The notes under the pieces are model-generated. The model was given only the letters and a program-made list of their open reading frames with translations. It made no database searches and had not been told where the DNA came from. This document shows positions 1 through 7,458 of a stretch of 44,987 nucleotides of DNA, one piece after another; the stretch's first letter is position 1, and every line of letters begins with the position of its first letter. The DNA is from Nocardia carnea NBRC 14403 (lineage in GTDB: Bacteria > Actinomycetota > Actinomycetes > Mycobacteriales > Mycobacteriaceae). A program made the translations under genes and the position numbers. The stretch covers positions 1-44,987 of the forward strand of contig NZ_BAFV01000068.1 of assembly GCF_000308515.1 (NCBI RefSeq), in the 5' to 3' direction.

Positions 1-665
1 CCGAGCCCGGCGCAATACGCGACGATCAGCGCGACCCCGCGCGCGGCGGTGGTGCCCTCGGTACCCGCGGCCACCGCCATCACCCCGGACAAGGTCGGCC
101 CCAGGCACGGCGTCCAGCCGAGCGCGAACACCCCACCGAGCAGCGGGGCACCGGCGATCCCGGTGAACCGCCGCGGTGCCATCCGGGTATCGCGTTGCAG
201 CGCCGGGATCAGCCCGATAAAGGCCAGGCCCATCACGATGGTGACCACACCACCCAGCCGCTGCAGCAGCTCACGGTTCACATTCAGCGTTTGGATGAGC
301 CCGAAAACGGTCGCCGTGGCCAGGACGAACACCACGGTGAAACCGGCGACGAACAGCCCGGCCGCACCGGCGACCCGCATCCGGCCGGTATCCGGTACCG
401 GCCCGGTGTCCTTTTTCGCCGCGGTTTCGGTCAGTACGGCCGTCGAACCCGAACCGGCGGCAGCCGCTGCGCGGTCACGACGCGCTTGTTCGACCGTCAC
501 CGGCGGCGCCTGGGCGCCCACCAGACCGGCCAGATACGACAGATACCCCGGCACCAACGGCACTACGCACGGCGAGGCGAACGACACCAGGCCGGCCAAT
601 AGGCAGGCGCCGAGGGCCAACAGCAACGGCCCCGTGGCCGCTGTCTGCTGAAATGACTCCCCCAC
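1..665 (-). CDS. ccdA: CcdA/DsbD-type cytochrome c biogenesis membrane protein (C-terminus outside window)
   Basis: The reading frame runs off the left edge, so only about 221 N-terminal residues are seen. The first hydrophobic helix leads into FASPCVVPLVPGY, the Cys-containing motif typical of CcdA/DsbD, and a later GWTPCLGPTL carries the second conserved Cys. By family knowledge these two cysteines pass electrons across the membrane to an extracytoplasmic thioredoxin. The upstream gene, TlpA-like, is the likely partner, as in system II cytochrome c maturation. An Ala/Lys-rich loop of roughly 40 residues separates the first two membrane segments, longer than usual. The start is uncertain: GTG at 665 gives the first well-formed helix, but GTG at 677 or TTG at 683 in the same frame are possible. 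An in-frame TAG lies just upstream of these. Confidence 0.88.
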   Translation of the reverse strand, partial: MGESFQQTAATGPLLLALGACLLAGLVSFASPCVVPLVPGYLSYLAGLVGAQAPPVTVEQARRDRAAAAAGSGSTAVLTETAAKKDTGPVPDTGRMRVAGAAGLFVAGFTVVFVLATATVFGLIQTLNVNRELLQRLGGVVTIVMGLAFIGLIPALQRDTRMAPRRFTGIAGAPLLGGVFALGWTPCLGPTLSGVMAVAAGTEGTTAARGVALIVAYCAGL

Positions 666-679
666 TCCTGCCAGCACAA

Positions 680-931
680 TCAACTCGAACTACGCTCCGG
701 TTCCGTTTCGGGATTGTTCGCCCGCCGGTCGCCGGCCCGGCCGGCCGGCGCGGTCGAACCACGCGCACCCGACGGGCGCGAATTCGCCACCTTCCGGTCG
801 CTACCGGTGGTTTCGGCCGGCTGTAGCTCCCAGGAACCCAGCGACGATTTCACCAGTACCTCGGCACGGACGCCGCGCGGCGGGCGGGTCGCCCCGTACC
901 GGCGTACGCCTCGAGACCGCAAACTCCTCAT
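680..931 (-). CDS. Possible linker ORF between tlpA and ccdA (doubtful)
   Basis: An 83-codon frame begins with ATG overlapping the TlpA stop (ATGA, 928-931) and ends with a TGA that overlaps a possible TTG start of the CcdA frame at 683. The overlaps at both ends suggest translational coupling. The deduced protein, however, is Arg/Ser/Pro-rich without hydrophobic or structured segments and looks like chance translation. The interval of about 260 bases between two genes that usually abut is itself unusual. It may be a decayed gene or a non-coding spacer. I do not recognise a family. Confidence 0.2.
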   Translation of the reverse strand: MRSLRSRGVRRYGATRPPRGVRAEVLVKSSLGSWELQPAETTGSDRKVANSRPSGARGSTAPAGRAGDRRANNPETEPERSSS

Positions 932-1551
932 GATGCTCCCTCCGCGGCGATGCGCTGCACCACCGGCATAAGATCCTCGGCAAGTAGGGCGCGCAAGAAC
1001 ACCGCCGCTACCCGGTGGTCCCGATCCAGCACCACCGTGGTGGGAACAACGCTGGTCGGGATGCCACCGAGCGCCAGCAATGTGCGCATCGGCGGGTCGT
1101 AGATCGACGGATAACCGATCTGGTTATCGATAACGAAATCGCGAGCCTTGTCCCGATGGTGGTCGCGGACATTGATCCCGAGGAAAGCAACCCCGAGATC
1201 CTTGGTCTGCTCGTAGACCTGTTCGAGCGCGGGTGCCTCGGCACGGCACGGGCCGCACCATTGCCCCCAAATATTGATCACGACGACCTGTCCGGGGAAA
1301 TCATCCACCGAAATCTTCTCGTCCTCGTCGGACATCAGGTCCGGCCCGGAAAGGTCGCCGATGGTGCCGCGGGCAGCCGGCGGATCGTAGAAGATCTCGG
1401 TCTGCCCACCGGGTGAAACGAATTCGAACGTGCCGCCGCCCGTGGCGACCGCGTCGGTTCCGGTCGAACAGGCCGGGACCATCGCGAGACACACCAGCGC
1501 GGCGAGGGCCGGCAGCAGCCGGCCCCGGAGCGCCGAAGCGATCTTGCTCAT
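928..1551 (-). CDS. TlpA/ResA-family thioredoxin-like lipoprotein
   Basis: A 207-residue protein with an N-terminal hydrophobic segment ending in a lipobox-like VPAC (Cys28), so it is probably exported and lipid-anchored. The thioredoxin fold follows, with the active site WGQWCGPC (Cys99 and Cys102). Members of this family keep apocytochrome c cysteines reduced or act as extracytoplasmic disulfide reductants, taking electrons from CcdA, which is the next gene. The ATG at 1551 is preferred over upstream in-frame starts because it places the signal peptide at the N-terminus. It starts 13 bases after the phosphatase-family stop, in the same operon, and corresponds in synteny to Rv0526. Confidence 0.9.
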   Translation of the reverse strand: MSKIASALRGRLLPALAALVCLAMVPACSTGTDAVATGGGTFEFVSPGGQTEIFYDPPAARGTIGDLSGPDLMSDEDEKISVDDFPGQVVVINIWGQWCGPCRAEAPALEQVYEQTKDLGVAFLGINVRDHHRDKARDFVIDNQIGYPSIYDPPMRTLLALGGIPTSVVPTTVVLDRDHRVAAVFLRALLAEDLMPVVQRIAAEGAS

Positions 1552-1564
1552 ACGCCCGGCCCGC

Positions 1565-2341
1565 TCATGCGCCGTGCACCGTCGGATCCGAGCCACCGGC
1601 GGGCTCGGAGTAGACGATATCGACCAGGGTGTCACCCCGGTAGACCAGCGATGTCAGCGACGCCAGACCGCACTGCCGACTGCGTGGATCGTGCCACAGC
1701 CGCTGCCCCTGCAGGAACCGGCGCAGCGTCCACACCGGGAGCTGATGCGATACCAGCACTACTTCGCGGCCGGTCGACTCCACCCGTGCCTTGTTCACCG
1801 CGGCGAGCATCCGGTGCGCGATCTGCAGATACGGTTCGCCCCAGGACGGGGTGAACGGATCGCGCAGCTTCCACCAGTGCCGGGGTTTACGCAGGGCGCC
1901 GTCGCCCACCGAAACCCGCAAACCCTCGAAGGTGTTGCCGGCTTCGATGAGGTTCTCGTCGGTACGCACAGTGAGCCCGTGCCGGCCCGCGATCGGTTCC
2001 GCGGTCTCCTGCGCGCGCTGCAGCGGGGACGCGATGACCAGGGCGATATCGTGATCTGCCAGGGATCGCGCCACCGCGCCGGCCTGGGCACGCCCGGCCA
2101 CCGACAGCCCGAATCCCGGCAGCCGCCCGTACAGGATGCCCCGCGGATTGTGCACTTCGCCGTGGCGCAGCACATGCACGATGGTTTCCACCGATTCGGC
2201 GTCGTCGGCGCCGGAAGTGGGTGGTTCGGCGGCGATCCCGCTGCCGGTCGCGGTAGCGGGGGTCGCGGAGTCGATACGGTCGGGCGAATCCGCCGCTTCG
2301 ACGGGGCCGGCGGAGACGCGCTCGGAATCGGATCGGCTCAC
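1565..2341 (-). CDS. Histidine phosphatase (phosphoglycerate mutase-like) family protein
   Basis: A 258-residue protein with a disordered Ala/Ser/Pro-rich N-terminal stretch of about 50 residues and then the catalytic LRHGEV motif (His60). A second conserved His lies in VSHQLPVW. The spacing fits the branch I histidine phosphatase superfamily. It is not the glycolytic mutase, which is encoded at 29209-29946. GTG at 2341 overlaps the hemL stop by four bases, so the two are translationally coupled. The orthologous position in mycobacteria is Rv0525, whose substrate I do not know. The N-terminal extension could reflect a start set too far upstream; no later start with a clear ribosome binding site was found. 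Confidence 0.85.
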   Translation of the reverse strand: MSRSDSERVSAGPVEAADSPDRIDSATPATATGSGIAAEPPTSGADDAESVETIVHVLRHGEVHNPRGILYGRLPGFGLSVAGRAQAGAVARSLADHDIALVIASPLQRAQETAEPIAGRHGLTVRTDENLIEAGNTFEGLRVSVGDGALRKPRHWWKLRDPFTPSWGEPYLQIAHRMLAAVNKARVESTGREVVLVSHQLPVWTLRRFLQGQRLWHDPRSRQCGLASLTSLVYRGDTLVDIVYSEPAGGSDPTVHGA

Positions 2342-3747
2342 GCTGACGTTCCTTGTCCATCGTGCATGAGCGAGGGCCCTGCGTGGTTACGCTGCGCTAC
2401 CGCCTCCGGGCCTGACTCGCTCATGCGGTCAGGTGTGGCAGCGGCGGCCGCTGCCGCGGCGGCGGGCAGCGCGGCGGCTATCCGATCGAAAGCATCGTCG
2501 TCGAGGGCCGCGGAGACGAACCAGGCCTCGAAGTTGCTGGGTGGGGCATACACCCCGCCGTCCAGCAATCCGTGGAAGAAGGCCGGATACCGCCAAGTCT
2601 GGCTCGCCTTGGCGGCGGCATAGTCGAGGACCGGAGTTTCGGCGAAGAACACGCTCACCATATTGCCTGCGAACTGCACCTGGTGCGTGACCCCCGCGCC
2701 GGTGAGGGCCTCGGTGAGCAGAATGCCGAGCCGTTCGCTGTTGCGGTCCAGGGCCGCATACACCTGCTCGTCGGCGGCGCGCAGCGTGGCCAGGCCGGCG
2801 GCCACCGCCACCGGATTCCCGGACAGGGTGCCGGCCTGGTACACCGGGCCGAGCGGGGCGAGCCGGTCCATCACCTCGGCCCGGCCACCGAACGCCGCGG
2901 CGGGTAGCCCACCGCTCATCACCTTCCCGTAGGTGTAGAGATCGGCGGCCACGGATTCGATCCCGTACCAGCCCGCACTGCTCACGCGGAAGCCGGTCAT
3001 CACCTCGTCCATGATGAGCAGCGCGCCGTTGTCGGCGGTGAGCCGGCGCAGTCCGGCATTGAAATCGGGCAGCGGCGCCACCGCGCCCATATTCCCGGCG
3101 GCGGCCTCGGTGATCACGGCGGCGATCTCACCGGGATACTGCTCGAAGGCCGTGCGCACGGCGTCCAGATCGTTGTAGGGCAGCACGATGGTATCCGCGG
3201 CTTGGGCGCCGGTGACGCCGGGCGAAGTCGGCAGCCCGAACGTCGCGACCCCGGATCCCGCGTCCGCGAGCAGCGCGTCGACATGACCGTGATAGCACCC
3301 GGCGAACTTGATGATCTTCGACCGGCCGGTGTAGCCGCGGGCCAGGCGCACCGCGCTCATGGTCGCCTCGGTCCCGGAGTTCACCAGGCGCAGCTTCTGC
3401 ACCGGGGCGACCCGTTCCACGATGAGTTCGGCGAGTTCCACCTCGCCGGCCGTGGGCGCTCCGAACGACAACCCGTCGCCGGCGACCGTGCGCACCGCCT
3501 CGACCACCGCGGGATGCGCATGCCCGAGGATCATCGGCCCCCAGGAGCACACCAGGTCGACATACTCGTTATCGTCCGCGTCGACCAGTAGGCAACCGCG
3601 GGCCGACGAGATGAACCTCGGCGTACCGCCCACCGAGCCGAAGGCCCGCACCGGGGAATTCACACCACCGGGGACAACCGCTTCGGCTCGCTGGAAAAGC
3701 TGACTGGAGGCCGGCACCGCCGTACCGGCCACGCGCAGAGAACTCAC
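2338..3747 (-). CDS. hemL: Glutamate-1-semialdehyde 2,1-aminomutase
   Basis: A PLP enzyme that converts glutamate-1-semialdehyde to 5-aminolevulinate, the second step of the C5 haem pathway whose first enzyme is HemA at 10175-11602. The sequence has VPGGVNSPVRAFGSVGG near the N-terminus, NSGTEATMSA (residues 123-132), MDEVMTGFR, and the cofactor lysine in YGKVMSGG (Lys275). I chose GTG at 3747, which follows a GGAGG; longer frames upstream are not homologous in style. At 469 residues it is longer than usual because of an Ala-run and a tail of about 30 residues. That tail is encoded across an 11-base-pair inverted repeat (2364-2426), suggesting that a palindromic element became part of the gene end. 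It heads the hemL-phosphatase-tlpA-ccdA operon. Confidence 0.96.
   Translation of the reverse strand: MSSLRVAGTAVPASSQLFQRAEAVVPGGVNSPVRAFGSVGGTPRFISSARGCLLVDADDNEYVDLVCSWGPMILGHAHPAVVEAVRTVAGDGLSFGAPTAGEVELAELIVERVAPVQKLRLVNSGTEATMSAVRLARGYTGRSKIIKFAGCYHGHVDALLADAGSGVATFGLPTSPGVTGAQAADTIVLPYNDLDAVRTAFEQYPGEIAAVITEAAAGNMGAVAPLPDFNAGLRRLTADNGALLIMDEVMTGFRVSSAGWYGIESVAADLYTYGKVMSGGLPAAAFGGRAEVMDRLAPLGPVYQAGTLSGNPVAVAAGLATLRAADEQVYAALDRNSERLGILLTEALTGAGVTHQVQFAGNMVSVFFAETPVLDYAAAKASQTWRYPAFFHGLLDGGVYAPPSNFEAWFVSAALDDDAFDRIAAALPAAAAAAAAATPDRMSESGPEAVAQRNHAGPSLMHDGQGTSA
2364..2426. repeat. Palindromic element inside the 3' end of hemL
   Basis: GCATGAGCGAG at 2364-2374 is perfectly complementary to CTCGCTCATGC at 2416-2426. 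Further GGGCC-type pairing flanks a GC-rich loop. The arms resemble the AGGGCCTCGCTGA-type segment of the repeats at 7091-7290 and 19031-19190. The element encodes most of the non-conserved C-terminal tail of HemL. Confidence 0.6.
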
Positions 3748-3919
3748 GGCCTCCAGTTTGGCAGCCCACCCCCGCGGCGTCGACGACAGGGTGCACCATA
3801 GGTGACCCACACCGCCGCCCCGACACTTGCCACACCAAATACACCGGGGGTTCGCCCGGAGTGCGTACTGTTCTGTTCCGTCGTAACAACTCCGTGAATC
3901 ACCGGCCGGGGAGGTCGTT

Positions 3920-4315
3920 TTGCGAATTGCCATCAGAGGGTCGGCGCTGGCCGCGGTCTCGGTCGCCTGTGGTGTCCTGGCAACCGGATTCGGCGCGGGA
4001 ACGGCCGCGGCGGCCGAACCGGTTGTGGATCCCGACAACGCGCGCGCCGGCCTACGGCTCGATCAGGCCGAAACCGCGGCACTGGCCGGTGGTCCGGTCC
4101 CGGCGCTGGTCGATCAGATCGTGCCTGCCTCTCGGATCGGCGCCGGTCTGCACAGCGGAACCCGCCTGTACCGCGACGAAGACGGCGGCGTGCACGCCTC
4201 GCTCCGGCAGGTGATGCTGGAATCGGTCGACAACGGCGGTTCGGTGCTCGTGTTCCTCCACGCCCCGGGCGCCCCGCACGGCCGCGTTTTCGATATCTAC
4301 CAGCAGTGGGACTGA
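3920..4315 (+). CDS. Small secreted protein of unknown function
   Basis: A 131-residue protein starting at TTG 3920, chosen because GGGGAGG lies just upstream at good spacing. It has a classic signal peptide: positive residues, a hydrophobic Ala/Val core and an Ala-rich cleavage region near residue 32. The mature part of about 100 residues has no cysteine and ends in QVMLES...VLVFLHAPG...FDIYQQWD, suggesting a small mixed alpha/beta domain. No family was recognised. It is transcribed divergently from hemL, and its stop lies six bases from the convergent membrane protein gene. Confidence 0.75.
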   Translation: MRIAIRGSALAAVSVACGVLATGFGAGTAAAAEPVVDPDNARAGLRLDQAETAALAGGPVPALVDQIVPASRIGAGLHSGTRLYRDEDGGVHASLRQVMLESVDNGGSVLVFLHAPGAPHGRVFDIYQQWD

Positions 4316-4321
4316 CCCGAT

Positions 4322-4597
4322 CTACCAGCCGCTGGGACCGACCCGGTCCGCGCGAGCCCGCACGGGGCGCAGGATCCGGGCGGCGGCGTCGATGACGGCC
4401 AGTCCGGCGCCGGTCACCAGCACCCCCGCGAGGAAAAGCCACGGCGCGACGTAACGGGTCGCGGTGTAAGCCGGATAGTCGGCCGTGGCGGGGAGGTCGG
4501 TGGTCTGCAGGCCCTGCGCCCAGCACAGAACGGCCAACCCGATCGCGAGAACCGCTACCGCGAGATCGACGGCCGGTACGATATGCGAACGGTTCAC
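4322..4597 (-). CDS. Small membrane protein of unknown function
   Basis: A protein of about 91 residues with two hydrophobic segments, one near the N-terminus (AVDLAVAVLAIGLAVLCWA) and one past the middle (WLFLAGVLVTGAGLAVIDA), joined by a short Tyr/Thr/Ala-containing loop. GTG at 4597 is preferred because GAGGAG lies five bases upstream; an in-frame ATG at 4609 is the alternative. The C-terminus is basic and probably cytoplasmic. Function is unknown. Confidence 0.65.
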   Translation of the reverse strand: MNRSHIVPAVDLAVAVLAIGLAVLCWAQGLQTTDLPATADYPAYTATRYVAPWLFLAGVLVTGAGLAVIDAAARILRPVRARADRVGPSGW

Positions 4598-4734
4598 GGG
4601 TCTCCTCATCCAGTGCGACTTCTCGGTCCCGGACGACTCCCCCCGCTACCGGAGAGCGCCGATCGGCAGGCCACGGACATTGCGCGATATCGCCCGGCCG
4701 TAACAACCGATGCTGCCCGTGCGCGGTTCGATAA

Positions 4735-5244
4735 TCAATCGTCGCGAGCTGTGTCGGCCGTCGAACCGCTTCCGGAGCGGGCGATCGCCTCGGTCAGCGC
4801 GATACGCAGGGCCCGGTGGTCCTTCGCCCAGGTGCGAACCAATTCGCCATCCGTGCGCCGCAGGCCCACGGCGGTGCGCCGACGCGGCACACCGGTCAAT
4901 TCCCCCAGTGCCCGGCCACCCTCCCAGGGGTCATCCGAATCGGGCGGAAGTACCTCGGCGATGGACCGGATGGGGGTCGTCTCCGCACCATTGCGCAGGA
5001 AACCGTCGGTTACTTCCACACTCACGTGCGTACGGGCCGCATAGATCTGCAGAACCGCGAACGCGGTGATCAGCGCGGCGCAGAACAGTAATGCGAACCA
5101 GTGGGGAGTGACACCTGCGGCGAGTTCGGCGGCCAGCAGGAGCGCACAGATCAACGGGCCGTAGGCCACCGCACGCCACCGGGCGCCCGGTTCGGTGAAG
5201 AGCACCTCTCCGGTATCGGCGGCGGTGCCGGATCGTTCAGACAT
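4735..5244 (-). CDS. Membrane protein with two N-terminal helices and a PH-like soluble part
   Basis: A 169-residue protein. Residues about 25-70 form two adjacent membrane segments. The remainder has a beta-rich look (HVSVEVTDGFLRNG, TAVGLRRTDGELVRTW), as in bacterial PH-like membrane proteins such as DUF3093 relatives; that placement is by impression only. It ends in an acidic/Ser tail. It lies 33 bases downstream of the 39-residue membrane peptide at 5278-5397, so the two are probably co-transcribed. Confidence 0.7.
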   Translation of the reverse strand: MSERSGTAADTGEVLFTEPGARWRAVAYGPLICALLLAAELAAGVTPHWFALLFCAALITAFAVLQIYAARTHVSVEVTDGFLRNGAETTPIRSIAEVLPPDSDDPWEGGRALGELTGVPRRRTAVGLRRTDGELVRTWAKDHRALRIALTEAIARSGSGSTADTARDD

Positions 5245-5277
5245 ACCGGCGCGAACCGAGAACCGGGAACACGCGAA

Positions 5278-5397
5278 TCAGCCGACGATGCTGGGAATCA
5301 GCAACACCGCGACGGTGAGAACACCGAACAGGATCAGAAGAGTCAGGACGAGCATATCCCGCCGAATACTCTGCGGCTGCTGGATCACCACTCGCAT
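5278..5397 (-). CDS. Single-pass membrane peptide of 39 residues
   Basis: ATG at 5397 is preceded by a strong GGAGG seven bases upstream, and the frame closes with TGA at 5278-5280. The peptide has a polar, basic N-terminal half containing QQPQSIRRD, then one hydrophobic helix of about 20 residues, and stops. The ribosome binding site, compact hydrophobic design and operon-like spacing to the next gene support a real small gene. Function is unknown; such peptides often tune larger membrane proteins, and the neighbour at 4735-5244 is the obvious candidate. Confidence 0.6.
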   Translation of the reverse strand: MRVVIQQPQSIRRDMLVLTLLILFGVLTVAVLLIPSIVG

Positions 5398-5600
5398 CGT
5401 TGCCTCCGATCCCCGGAAAACCGACCCCGGGATTCCGTCCTACTGGACGGGTACCCGCGACCACCGGTTCGCATGTCGTCTGTGACAGCCCTCACCATAC
5501 ATGCCGGAATACCGGGAACAAACTCGACGTTCGTTATGTGGATGCGCCGCCTACCCGAAGACGGTATCGAACCGCTGGTCAGGAAGCCGGTCGGGAGATT

Positions 5601-6110
5601 TCACAACTTTCCGGGCGCCCCCGGACCGGGCGGCATGAACCACTTCACGGACTCCGGACGCTGACACAGATAGATCGCTCCGCCCGCCAGCACGGCCTGC
5701 AGGATGGACACTGCCCCGGACAGCACCTGACCGGCGCTCTCCACCACGCCGATGGAGAACAGGGCGGCAACGCCCATGATCACCAGCCAGATCCCGACGA
5801 ACGTCAGCAGCGTCCGCGCCCACATCTTGCCCTTGCCGAGCTGATGGACGACCACGACGCCCAGTGCGGCGATCAGCGCCCCGAACACCACGCCGAGCAC
5901 GGCCCCCATCGTGACGAACAGATCGATCGTCGCCGGCGCGAACTGCTGATCCGCCGCCTGCATCCGCTCCTGGAACTCGGCGGTGAACCGCTCGCGGTTC
6001 AGCAATGTATCGGCCAGCGAAACGAAAAGCTGGACCAGCCCCAAACCTATGACGCCCCACCACAATTGCCGCGCGGTGACAATATCCGCGGGCGGATTCA
6101 CAGCCGTCAC
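5601..6110 (-). CDS. Multi-pass membrane protein downstream of hemB
   Basis: A 169-residue protein whose GTG start (6110) overlaps the hemB stop as GTGA, indicating coupling. It has four hydrophobic segments: around WWGVIGLGLVQLFVSLAD, VTMGAVLGVVFGALIAAL, TLLTFVGIWLVIMGVAALF and VSILQAVLAGGAIYL. A loop rich in charged residues lies between the first two (NRERFTAEFQERMQ). The C-terminus is WFMPPGPGAP. A membrane protein follows hemB at the same place in mycobacteria (Rv0513). Its function is not known to me. Confidence 0.8.
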   Translation of the reverse strand: MTAVNPPADIVTARQLWWGVIGLGLVQLFVSLADTLLNRERFTAEFQERMQAADQQFAPATIDLFVTMGAVLGVVFGALIAALGVVVVHQLGKGKMWARTLLTFVGIWLVIMGVAALFSIGVVESAGQVLSGAVSILQAVLAGGAIYLCQRPESVKWFMPPGPGAPGKL

Positions 6111-7081
6111 AGCCACCGCGCCGCCTCGGTCGCCCAATAGGTGAGCACGATATCGGCGCCGGCGCGGCGAATACCGGTGAGCGATTCCAGTATCGCGGCG
6201 CGCCGATCGATCCAGCCGCGTTCGGCGGCCGCCGTGATCATCGAATACTCGCCGGAGATCTGATATGCCGCGACAGGCACGGGCGAACGATCCGCCACAT
6301 CCCGCAGAATATCCAGATAGGCCATGGCCGGTTTCACCATGACGATATCCGCGCCCTGTTCCAGATCCAGTTCCAGCTCGTGGATGGATTCGCGCCGGTT
6401 CGCGGCATCCTGCTGGTAGGTGCGCCGGTCGCCCTGCAACGAGGAGGCCACCGCTTCCCGAAACGGGCCGTAGAACGCCGAAGCATACTTCGCCGCATAC
6501 GCCAGAATCGCGGTATCGGTGCGCCCGGACTCGTCCAGTGCCTCCCGGATGGCACCGACCTGTCCGTCCATCATCCCGCTCGTCCCGAGCAGATCGGCCC
6601 CGGCCTCGGCCTGCGCGAGCGCCATCTCCACATAGCGCAGCAGGGTGGCGTCGTTGTCGACCGCACCCGCCGGGTCGAGCACACCGCAATGCCCGTGATC
6701 GGTGAATTCGTCCAGGCAGGTATCAGCCATCACTACGGTCGCATCGCCCACCTCGGCGGCCAGCGCCCGCAATCCGCGGTTGAGAATGCCCGCCGGCGCG
6801 GATGCCTGACTGCCTTCCGGATCCTTGTCCTCGGGCTTGGGTACCCCGAACAACATCAACCCGCCGACGCCGGCTTCCACCGCTTCCATCGCGGCCTTGC
6901 GCAGCGAATCCAGCGAATGCTGGAAAACACCCGGCATCGAACCGATTTCCCGCGGTTCGGACAACCCGTCCGCGACGAACATCGGCAATACGAGATGCCG
7001 CGGCTCCAGACTTGTCTCGGCCACCAGCCGCCGCAGCGCGGGGGTGCGCCGCAGCCGCCGCGGACGCTCGATTCCGCTCAT
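6107..7081 (-). CDS. hemB: Porphobilinogen synthase (delta-aminolevulinate dehydratase)
   Basis: A 324-residue enzyme that condenses two 5-aminolevulinate molecules to porphobilinogen. The two Schiff-base lysines are visible as AYAAKYAS (Lys198) and VMVKPAMAYLD (Lys250). The metal-site loop DTCLDEFTDHGHCGVL keeps two cysteines but has Asp in place of the middle one. It is therefore intermediate between the Cys3 zinc type and the Asp-rich magnesium type. YQISGEYSMI is also conserved. No clear ribosome binding site precedes the ATG. Its leader holds a hairpin (7097-7113) belonging to the structured repeat at 7091-7240. The gap of 377 bases from hemD suggests its own promoter or an attenuating leader. 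Confidence 0.96.
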   Translation of the reverse strand: MSGIERPRRLRRTPALRRLVAETSLEPRHLVLPMFVADGLSEPREIGSMPGVFQHSLDSLRKAAMEAVEAGVGGLMLFGVPKPEDKDPEGSQASAPAGILNRGLRALAAEVGDATVVMADTCLDEFTDHGHCGVLDPAGAVDNDATLLRYVEMALAQAEAGADLLGTSGMMDGQVGAIREALDESGRTDTAILAYAAKYASAFYGPFREAVASSLQGDRRTYQQDAANRRESIHELELDLEQGADIVMVKPAMAYLDILRDVADRSPVPVAAYQISGEYSMITAAAERGWIDRRAAILESLTGIRRAGADIVLTYWATEAARWL

Positions 7082-7090
7082 GAGCAGAGT

Positions 7091-7240
7091 CTATTTGCGC
7101 GCCTTCGGCGCGCGGGTTTCGGCCCCCTGGGCCCTTGCTGTCAGCACTCGACACTCGCGGCTGCGCCGCATCGCACCGAGCACTGACAGCAGGGACGGGC
7201 CGAAACCTCTCAGGGCCTCGCTGAACTCGGCGCCGCCCTT
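7091..7240. repeat. Long structured palindromic repeat, copy 1 (hemB leader)
   Basis: The gap 7082-7458 has no convincing gene and holds this element. A perfect GCGCGCC-TTC-GGCGCGC hairpin occupies 7097-7113. A long interrupted stem pairs 7115-7150 with 7177-7207 (GGTTTCGGCCC with GGGCCGAAACC at the base), topped by GCGGC-TGC-GCCGC. The 29 bases at 7147-7175 are identical to 19091-19119. The 3' tail AGGGCCTCGCTGAACTCGGC matches copy 2 closely, and a degenerate second tail lies at 7254-7292. In both copies the basal hairpin is separated from a start codon on the minus strand by GCAAATA and about 15 bases. Confidence 0.8.
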
Positions 7241-7253
7241 GGTGACGTCAGGT

Positions 7254-7292
7254 TCGGGCCGAAAGCTTTCAGGGCCTCGCTGAGCTCAGCAC
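7254..7292. repeat. Extra degenerate copy of the repeat tail
   Basis: The segment GGGCCGAAA followed by TCAGGGCCTCGCTGAGCTC repeats the 3' tail of the structured repeat (7197-7233) with a few changes, about 58 bases further on. It suggests tandem duplication of the element's end. Between this and the hemD stop (7459), the remaining sequence contains only a GGCCGG/CCGGCC hairpin near 7372-7390, possibly a terminator after hemD. Confidence 0.55.
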
Positions 7293-7458
7293 CACGGTCG
7301 TGAACCTTCGCTGAGGATCGGCCCGAAGGAGGTGTTCTGTACCGCACGCCATCGCAGAATCGGTCGGCTGGGCCGGCAGGCCCGGCCGGTCGACCTCGGC
7401 GGGGTAGAACCGGGCCCCGCGGAGCATTCCGGGAACGGAACCGCGCGCGCCCAGCGGA

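Noticed and set aside
1430..2623. A 397-codon open frame on the plus strand
   Set aside because: It is the antisense of the phosphatase and hemL genes, Arg/Gly/Pro-rich with no domain; high-GC codon structure keeps such frames open.
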